From: Pleurotus djamor
Lineage: Eukaryota; Basidiomycota; Agaricomycetes; Agaricales; Pleurotaceae
DNA: 12,550 bases
Direction of reading: 5' to 3'
NCBI GenBank assembly: GCA_029747585.1
Contig: JAPEVF010001201.1
Span: forward strand, 1 to 12,550
Positions 7,352-12,550 of this stretch are shown here, piece after piece (position 1 is the first letter of the stretch; every line of letters begins with the position of its first letter). The notes under the pieces were generated by a model. The model saw only the letters and a program-made list of their open reading frames with translations, was not told the DNA's origin and did no database searches. The position numbers and the translations under genes were made by a program.

Positions 7352-7665
7352 CTTGGGTGCATGGGTGATTACAGCCCTTTGCGGTAAATCGTCTACCTAA
7401 CCAGCAGCGTCCTCGAATGCTTGAGTCTGGGAGGGAATTCGCCCCGCATCGCGTATGTGAATCCTTGATTCCTGGGTGTGTTGATCTCTGTTATAGGACA
7501 CGCGGGAAAAGCGTATTTGAAGACCCTGGGCCACCCTTGCCGGCAACGGAGGGAGTGTCTAAGGCTACCAAGTGTGTGCCGCTTCTCGTGTTCATCGCAT
7601 GAGAAGATCACCGACGTGTAGACTTTCGGGTTTTCAGGATGCGTGATGTCGCCCTCCTTGCAGAG
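7352..7665 (+). repeat. diverged repeat copy 3: leader plus tail
   Basis: GGGTGCATGGGTGATTACAG and GTAAATCGTCTACCTAACCA align without gaps to copy 1, as do the TCTGGGAGGGAATTCGCCCC block and the GCGGGAAA block (7503). The copy ends with the tail AGGATGCGTGATGTCG. A frame from ATG 7417 to 7602 (61 codons, ending in the TGA at 7600-7602) is open here and resembles the broken frame of copy 1 (VFEDPGPPLP versus MFEHPQPPPLP). A small protein is therefore possible, but I do not recognise one. Confidence 0.45.
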
Positions 7666-7704
7666 AATGTTCCTGTTGTTCGTTTAGTACTTGTGCATCT
7701 CGGG

Positions 7705-7750
7705 TTAATTAACGTAGCTACGTACCATTAATATTGACCATTGGTAATAT
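7705..7750. repeat. AT-rich palindromic tract
   Basis: Three adjoining dyads are present: TTAATTAA (7705-7712), ACGTAGCTACGT (7712-7723, perfect 12-bp palindrome), and ATATTGACCATTGGTAATAT (7731-7750, palindromic apart from one extra base). Such clusters can be protein-binding sites or a cruciform-prone spot. No flanking element is recognised. Confidence 0.5.
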
Positions 7751-7756
7751 CAATTC

Positions 7757-8013
7757 GTATTTTCGTCTTCCATGTCCATATCGCGCAGGATGTCGGACTC
7801 GATGAGGCCCGAGGCCCGAGGTCTGAGATCTAGAGCTGTGAGGGGTGGGGCCCTAGGGGATCGCCTAGCATTTGGGGATCCAATTTTTTCGGACGTCAAT
7901 TGACGATGAGGGCTTTGGCGCCGTTCGCTTGCGTCCTTCAGGGTATTCTTGTTGACGCGCAGGAGCCTACATAGGGCTTGAACGTTGAACTTCGACTCGG
8001 AGGTTTCAGTGCC
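7757..8013 (-). CDS. possible C-terminal exon of an unknown protein
   Basis: A minus-strand frame without an ATG runs to a TGA near 7757. It reads ESKFNVQALCRLLRVNKNTL near its start and ends DILRDMDMEDENTN. The first third has balanced residues, and the acidic tail is typical of a protein end. Just upstream, another frame (8013-8080) reads DIDGSTFNLEDDIVTFWAL, so an intron or a frameshift near 8010 could join them, but I cannot place splice sites with confidence. No family is recognised. Confidence 0.25.
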
Positions 8014-8053
8014 CAAAAGGTAACAATGTCATCTTCAAGGTTGAACGTTGAAC
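7978..8053. repeat. 13-bp direct repeat pair TTGAACGTTGAAC
   Basis: The identical 13-mer occurs at 7978-7990 and 8041-8053, 63 bp apart. It contains the near-palindrome TTGAACGTTGAA. A related string (GTTCAACGTTCA) is at 11970-11981. Confidence 0.5.
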
Positions 8054-9212
8054 CATCGATATCACGGTGATGAATGGGAGATTGCCTTCGTCCCGAGCTC
8101 TTGAGCCTAGTGGAGGGGGTGTGGTGCGAGTGTATGCATTGGATTGGCGGAGTGTATCCTCGACGAATGGTCTGAACGAGGGGAGGACGGAATTGAGAAA
8201 CTAAAGGGAGGAAGACTCCATAAATCCTGAACGAGAACGAGGGTGGCACCAGTGTTATGCATATGGGTGGTCGACGTTGTAAATTTGAGATTGGATATTG
8301 AGAATCCTAGGCGTCAGCGCGCAACCGACCGAGGAGCGTTACGAATGCCTCTTTCCTTCGACCTGCTCCCAAAACGCAAACCCAAGGCAGGGCAACGCGA
8401 TGCGGCCCCAGCATCTCGGATCCACCGCGTGTCGCAGTCCTAGGAATCAGGATCCTCTACAGAGTCCATTCGCATCTCCTCGCAATATGCTGCACTGTGC
8501 CCTTTCCATTGCCATTTCCATCGCCTCACGATCACCACGCATTGATTTTGAACCCACTCGCCCAGTTGTCTTCCGTCTTCCGTCTTCGTACCAATCCAAT
8601 CCGAATCGCATCGAGAATGAGAGTCAGATCTCCAGAGTTTCCTTCGTCGATGGGTCGGTTGGCCTTTGGATATTTGAATGGCTGTCGGTAAGACAGTAAG
8701 ACAGTAAGCTCTAAGACTCTCTCCCTCCCGCAGTTCATCAGGTTAACAATGCTCCCTCTGTCCTCTCTTTCCCCTTCCTGCTCTCTTCGTTTGCAAACTT
8801 CTCCTCTCTTTCTACAAGCCACCTATACTTCGACCTTCTATACTCCATCGTCCTCAACCAAGGATCGCGGCGTACGGCGTACGGCGTCTGAGATCTAAGC
8901 ACTTGACTCGATCCAAGGTGGGTAATGTGGCAGCACATGAGCGTGATGCATGACGAAGATGGGTAGGTGAGGAATAAGGCTACGAGAAGCAGTTCGGACA
9001 TCCGAGGGGTGTGGGAGTGCGTGCCGTTTACCCGTATGCACTCTACGTGTCGCGTGTTTGGGAGAAAGGGAGAAGGCTTTGTGTCTTTGTGTCGTGCGGT
9101 GGAAGGTTTGATGTTTGCCGAGGGGGAGTCAAAACTAGGGTGGGGTGAGCCTGGTCACTGGTGAAGGGAAGGCGGAGTCGTATGATGTGGGTAATCGTTG
9201 ATTTGGTTCACA
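8054..9212. other. no supported gene; short tandem repeats
   Basis: The longest + frame (about 8298-8699) starts only at non-ATG codons and shows Ser/Pro/Arg bias with no motif. Minor repeats are GTAAGACA twice plus GTAAG at 8688-8708, and GGCGTAC twice plus GGCGT at 8869-8887. GAGGGGGAGTCAA occurs at 9120-9132 and again at 9228-9240. Confidence 0.45.
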
Positions 9213-9373
9213 GGGTGTGGAAGGTCGGAGGGGGAGTCAAGACAATGTTATGGGAAATTGGAAGGGGAGAAGAGGGCAGTGGTTCGATGGTTCGTAGAGT
9301 ATGTATGTAGCACATGTCGATGTCATCGGTTCGTTCAAATCGGTCTTCATCCTAGCGCCTTTCGGGAGCGGGG
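9213..9373. repeat. diverged direct repeat, copy A
   Basis: Shared blocks in the same order as copy B are GGTGTGGA, GGAAGGGGAGA, GTTCGTAGAGT, ACATGTC, TGTCATCGGTTC and CTAGCGCCTTTCGGGAGCGG. The two copies start about 520 bp apart. A second pair of similar blocks follows each copy (CTCGAGCTCGGCGATTTG at 9499, CTCGAGCTTGACGGTTTG at 9899), so the duplicated unit may be longer than marked. Confidence 0.5.
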
Positions 9374-9521
9374 GAGGAGCTTGAAGCAAGGGCGGAAGGT
9401 CGCTATGTATGTATTGCTCACAGCCAATGCCTGACGTTGACGCGAACCTTTATGTAAATGCTTGAGTACGCCCTAAATATTTAAATCCGTGGATGGTCTC
9501 GAGCTCGGCGATTTGGTGAAA

Positions 9522-9560
9522 TGCTTGAAGCTTGAAGCTTTGAAGTTGTGAAGTTTTGAA
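9522..9560. repeat. short degenerate GCTTGAA/TTGAAG repeat
   Basis: The stretch is made of repeated TTGAAG-like units (TGCTTGAAGCTTGAAGC, then TTTGAAG, TTGTGAAG and TTTTGAA). It contains the perfect dyad CTTGAAGCTTGAAG only in part. It appears to be a slippage product. Confidence 0.45.
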
Positions 9561-9731
9561 CTCGGAAGCAACTCGGGGGATTGGAAAATGGGCGTGATGT
9601 ATGGACTTCTGTATCTTTAGTCAGGGAAGCAGCAATTATAGAATTGTATCGGGGTCTACCTACGCGAGACCGAGCCGTAGCATTATATCCCCAATGCGTA
9701 GTTCGCCAGACATGCATTCATGGCGGTATCG

Positions 9732-9862
9732 CATGGTGTGGATAGGTCTTCCTTGGAATGGAGACAAGGGAAGGGGAGAGGTTCATAGAGTTACGATGCC
9801 ATACATGTCACTGTCATCGGTTCAAGTCGATTTTTGTCCTACTCCTAGCGTCTTCGGGAGCG
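9732..9862. repeat. diverged direct repeat, copy B
   Basis: Same orientation and block order as copy A (GGTGTGGA, AAGGGGAGA, GTTCATAGAGT, ACATGTC, TGTCATCGGTTC, CTAGCGTCTTCGGGAGCGG). There is no open frame common to both copies that I can defend, so this reads as a non-coding duplication. Confidence 0.5.
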
Positions 9863-10047
9863 GACATGTGGGGAGACTCTGAGCTGGAGGGGACGGACTC
9901 GAGCTTGACGGTTTGAAGTGGAAGGAGAAGAAGTGCCCAAATACGCCCAACGTCATCCTCTCCTCTTCGTCAGGTTACAGAGCTAGGTTGTAGTGTCAAA
10001 TTACAAGGTACCGGTGGATAGTTCAAGTCGCTAAAATCGTCACGTCA

Positions 10048-10085
10048 TCACATCGTATTCAAATTTCATCCTACTGCTAACGTCA
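10048..10085. repeat. partial third copy of the direct repeat
   Basis: TTCAAATTTCATCCTACTGC followed by TAACGTCATG resembles TTCAAGTCGATTTTTGTCCT followed by ACTCCTAGCGTCTT in copy B. Only the last third of the unit is recognisable. Confidence 0.3.
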
Positions 10086-10141
10086 TGATGTAAGTTAGGT
10101 GGCCAGAAAGACATAAAGAATACACCTACCTCTCATCCGTG

Positions 10142-10603
10142 TCATTTTGCGACACGATACCAGGCTGGTTTCGTAGTTTCATCTATCCCCAAAAACTTGA
10201 TGAGCGCTTTCAATGTCGCCGGAGTGGTCTTTGCGACCGCCTCCTCCATCTCCTTAGACCCATTATCCGCCAAGGCAAGCACGAACCCAATGCCGTCCTT
10301 GGTATTAACCTCCTGAAGCACCCAAGTCGTTAGATACAAGTCTCTAAGTGCGACGAGGCACAGACGGGGTAGGGTATTAAACGAGATAGCGGCGGCAGCA
10401 TCGCATTGGGATTCGCTACTGGGGTCGAGCACGAAGTTTGGGTTGCGGCCTCGCATATAAAGTGCTCCAAAGTGAGTGAGACGATTCCAGGGAATGAGGA
10501 GTCCATAAACTCGTGTGGGAGGGGGCGATTTGGGTGGTCGTCTAGACATAAGCGACCTGTAGGCTTCCATTGCCTCGGCTCTGCGCTCGGGGTCCGTAGG
10601 CAT
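10142..10603 (-). CDS. hypothetical protein, 153 aa, single exon
   Basis: ATG at 10603 to TGA at 10142-10144. I do not recognise the family. Residues 1-15 are charged (MPTDPERRAEAMEAYRS), residues 18-30 form a Pro/Arg-rich linker (SRRPPKSPPPTR), and the rest looks folded: a WNRLTHFGALYMRG segment near 40-52, a Leu-rich stretch LPRLCLVALRDLYLTTWVLQ near 78-97, then alternating charged and hydrophobic residues to the basic end PAWYRVAK. There is no signal peptide or clear membrane helix. Overlapping frames on both strands show the biased composition of shadows. A TATAAA lies about 125 bp upstream (10733-10728), so the gene appears to have its own promoter and no close partner. It could be the first or only exon; no strong donor is seen inside. 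Confidence 0.6.
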   Translation of the reverse strand: MPTDPERRAEAMEAYRSLMSRRPPKSPPPTRVYGLLIPWNRLTHFGALYMRGRNPNFVLDPSSESQCDAAAAISFNTLPRLCLVALRDLYLTTWVLQEVNTKDGIGFVLALADNGSKEMEEAVAKTTPATLKALIKFLGIDETTKPAWYRVAK

Positions 10604-10727
10604 CGCGAGATCTGTTCTTTGTTGTTTCTTTGGTGCTGGTGGTTTAGACGTTGAACGTGCCTGGGTGGCGCCGCTCGAGGCACTTGCCGGGCGTTGACTC
10701 GATCAGACGTAAAGCCACCTTCATGGT

Positions 10728-10733
10728 TTTATA
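10728..10733 (-). promoter_or_regulatory. TATA box of the 10142-10603 gene
   Basis: Read on the minus strand, CTCTATAAAACC lies about 125 bp before the ATG at 10603. A transcript starting 25-40 bp downstream would have a leader of about 85-100 nt with an A/C-rich stretch (CACCAAAGAAACAACAAAG) before the start codon, typical of fungal 5' UTRs. Confidence 0.5.
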
Positions 10734-10744
10734 GAGTGCCATCC

Positions 10745-11329
10745 TCTTCGTTCACCATCCCGCTGCGCAGCTGAACGGGACGACTCAATAAGCCCAATAC
10801 CGTTTAGTACTACGAATCTACCTATAATTTCATGGTTCACCGACACCCTAGGACTCCGCAGACAAACCCGGAAGCTCTCTGACTGCAGGACCAGGACGGA
10901 AAGACGAAGACACATTGGGGCTTGCTCGAGTCCACAAACAAGCTCAAGCTCCTCAAGAGTATGTACTCGGAAGGGCCGCCTGCGTCGGCAAAACCCTTGC
11001 TTGTCTCAACCTGCTTGAATATGTATTTATTTACATACCTAAAAATGAAAACATTGTTCTGTGATTAGAACAGATAGCAAAGGCTCGGCCTGAACTCAAA
11101 AGTCGAGGCGTCGAAGCTCCAGGGCGCTCAGTAATATTCAAGGGCTTCCGTTGTCAGTCATGGTATAGCAAACACTGGAGTACTAGCCACTCTACATAGA
11201 ATATTAACGGTCCCTAGTGAAAGCCTCAGTGGTCTCCTAGCCTCCTTCCCTTCAATGTATGCGGGAACGCATGGAACAGAGGTGGTATCAATAACGAGCA
11301 TGGAATCAAAGGTCTCGAAACGTGGGGCA
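10745..11329. other. intergenic, no gene recognised
   Basis: No frame longer than about 60 codons with recognisable content was seen. TGTTCT (11055-11060) and AGAACA (11067-11072) form a perfect 6-bp hairpin with a 6-nt loop in an AT-rich stretch. Nothing else is supported. Confidence 0.45.
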
Positions 11330-12122
11330 TCAAGTCAAGAGAAGAGATATAGCAACAGAGGCGACTGAGGCTGCAGGAATGGACATACCACATCCTGACC
11401 CGGTACCATCAATGATCAACGATATCGCCCGTGAGGGGGCTAGAGTTTGCATGCAAAGCGAAGACATCACATTCCTCAACCCTGTTTTCCGAATCATCAA
11501 GGGCCATTGAGGCACCAGGTAGCTGTCAGAAAGGCAGATACTAATCTCATCAAGAAGTCCAAAGAGTGTACGGCGAATGGGTTGGGGGTATGTTTGGGAA
11601 CCGCGTCCAGAATGTTGGGAACCAGAGACGAGAGAAGAATCGGGTAAGCGTCGAGCGGGGTTGAAGCAATTTTCAATGGTAGACGACCGAGGGGTCAACC
11701 GGTACAGAGCTTCCCAGGGACAAGTAGGGTTGAAAAGGCAGGTTGGGTGTTTGGTTTCCGCTTCCTCGAGTGCGGGGGTTTGACGCGGCCCAAAAGGTAC
11801 CATAGGGTTAACCGGAAGGAAAACGTTTTCGACGCGTGGGTGGTTGATGAGATAAGTCCAATACAAGCAAGCTCTTGCCGTCTTGGATATTCGTGTACTT
11901 GTAGTTGAGAACGCAACACGAAAGCGAGCTCCTTTTCGGTGAGTCTGAACGGAGTCTAGGTGTTCAAACGTTCAACGTTCAGAATTCAACGGCGACGTCA
12001 TGTTCATGGTGCATTTTCAGCTTAGGATTCTCCACGTCGCTGTGTATTGACACGGGGTTGCTGAGAGAGTTGATGATGGGGTCAAGTTCGAACTTTGTGA
12101 TGCGATAAGATAAGATCTTTCG
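11330..12122 (-). CDS. possible two-or-more-exon hypothetical gene, 5' end not found
   Basis: The minus strand is open for 205 codons from 11944 to a TGA at 11330-11332. It includes CLYWTYLINHPRVENVFLPV, then NPMVPFGP, and later RTLFGLLDEISICLSDSYLV. The segment starts right after CCGTTCAG, a good acceptor. Upstream, a 47-codon frame (12122-11982, ending in the TGA at 11979-11981) includes FELDPIINSLSNPVSIHSDV. It would join in phase 0 through an intron 11945-11996 (donor GTCGCC) or 11945-11990. The donor is weak and no initiating ATG is seen: the first in-frame codons upstream are bounded by a stop at 12123-12125, so another exon is needed. The start of the long frame has no ATG before NPMVPF. 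No family is recognised. A relic or a chance frame is possible. Confidence 0.35.
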
Positions 12123-12275
12123 TCAGTTTGGCAAACACGTGGAAAACAAACATGTAAATAGGGCATAACTTTAGGCTTCAATTGTGCCCAACCAGAAACC
12201 CTTGACAAGCAAGGGGACTAGTAGGCCACGCCATAGCTTACTCACTCGACCCTCCCTGTACAACACTTCGCGTCC

Positions 12276-12550
12276 ATGTTCTTGTCAGCACCACCGTCGT
12301 GGCGTCGCTTTCACGCTTCACTTCCATTGTGCATCAATCTGCCCTGCTTTGGAGAAGCTCTCCCTACAGTGTTCTCGTTATCCGAGTCATCAGGTTGTGC
12401 TCAACTCGGCTCCATGGTGGAGAGAAGGAGTCGAAGTAGGAGTCAAATTGGGCGGGGAGCTTCGAGACTACTCCTGGGCTGGGGTGGATGTATCGTCGGT
12501 GGAGGGTCCATCAACTCGGTTGTCTCTTATAAGGGTGTCAAAGTTGATCG
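12276..12550 (+). CDS. open frame running off the right edge
   Basis: From ATG 12276 the + strand stays open to the window end (91 codons). It reads MFLSAPPSWRRFHASLPLCI at its start, then a SRSRSQIGRGASRLLLGWGG-like region. Composition is Ser/Arg/Gly-rich with no motif. The opposite strand over 12468-12548 is also open and looks more protein-like, so at most one of the two is likely real. Confidence 0.2.
   Translation, partial: MFLSAPPSWRRFHASLPLCINLPCFGEALPTVFSLSESSGCAQLGSMVERRSRSRSQIGRGASRLLLGWGGCIVGGGSINSVVSYKGVKVD
12468..12550 (-). CDS. possible C-terminal end of a gene entering from the right
   Basis: Reading leftwards from the window edge, the frame gives INFDTLIRDNRVDGPSTDDT, then STPAQE and a TAG at 12468-12470. 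The acidic, polar end resembles a protein C-terminus. Only about 26 codons are visible, so the identity cannot be judged. Confidence 0.25.
   Translation of the reverse strand, partial: INFDTLIRDNRVDGPSTDDTSTPAQE

Noticed and set aside
8298..8699. 133-codon + strand frame
   Set aside because: It begins with TTG, not ATG, has Ser/Pro/Arg bias and repeats, and no motif or splice context.
10330..10683. 117-codon minus-strand frame overlapping the 153-aa gene
   Set aside because: Composition is typical of a shadow frame (His/Pro/Arg-rich start), and the overlapping 153-codon frame has a better start, promoter spacing and residue balance.
10644..10724. 26-aa upstream reading frame before the 153-aa gene
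   Set aside because: Its ATG lies only about 4 bp from the TATA box, so a normal transcript would start downstream of it.
1..12550. CRISPR arrays, tRNAs, rRNAs, transposase or viral genes
   Set aside because: No regularly spaced repeats, cloverleaf-like tRNA boxes, rRNA-like sequence or recognisable transposase, integrase or polymerase motifs were seen by reading both strands; a database search was not possible.

Overview
The window looks like a piece of a basidiomycete (probably Agaricomycete) genome. The evidence is many short GT-AG introns of about 45-85 nt, TATA boxes close to start codons, an F-box/leucine-rich-repeat gene of a kind that is expanded in these fungi, and no operon-like packing. 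No tRNA, rRNA, CRISPR array, bacterial gene or recognisable transposase or reverse transcriptase was seen. The organism assignment is inference.

Region 1 (1-3045, + strand) is the most unusual part. It is the 3' portion of a gene broken into about 21 small exons by about 20 short introns. When the exons are placed by splice signals plus an open frame, every intron falls in phase 1 and every complete internal exon is a multiple of three (33-252 nt). The product is a low-complexity Asp/Ser/Pro/Asn-rich protein with a very basic, nuclear-localisation-like C-terminus. Several exons are paralogous, which points to growth by exon (plus intron) duplication. The 5' end may lie outside the window.

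Region 2 (3046-4400) is mostly non-coding. It holds a probable poly(A) signal, a possible 64-aa gene on the minus strand, a TATA box usable in either direction, pyrimidine-rich tracts, and two copies of a diverged leader repeat. Region 3 (4417-5791, + strand) is an F-box/LRR-type gene with three introns. A one-base frameshift sits inside the F-box domain, and the apparent first donor is non-canonical, so it is either a pseudogene or carries an assembly error. The same leader repeat lies upstream of this gene, and a short tail motif shared with the other repeat copies lies directly at its stop. Copies 1 (3557-3880) and 3 (7352-7665) carry leader and tail only about 320 bp apart.

Region 4 (5807-10140) has no gene I can name. 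It holds a hairpin, possible minus-strand exon fragments (6089-6570 and 7750-8013), the third leader copy with its own TATA box, an AT-rich palindromic tract, short tandem repeats and a diverged direct repeat (9213-9373, 9732-9862 and a partial copy near 10048). Region 5 (10142-12550) has a clean single-exon 153-codon hypothetical gene on the minus strand with a TATA box, then about 600 bp without a gene, then a possible multi-exon minus-strand gene (11330-12122), and finally sequence open on both strands at the right edge.

The genes do not form a pathway. The window reads as a fast-evolving accessory region with a rapidly changing micro-exon gene, a decaying F-box family member and lineage-specific small genes.
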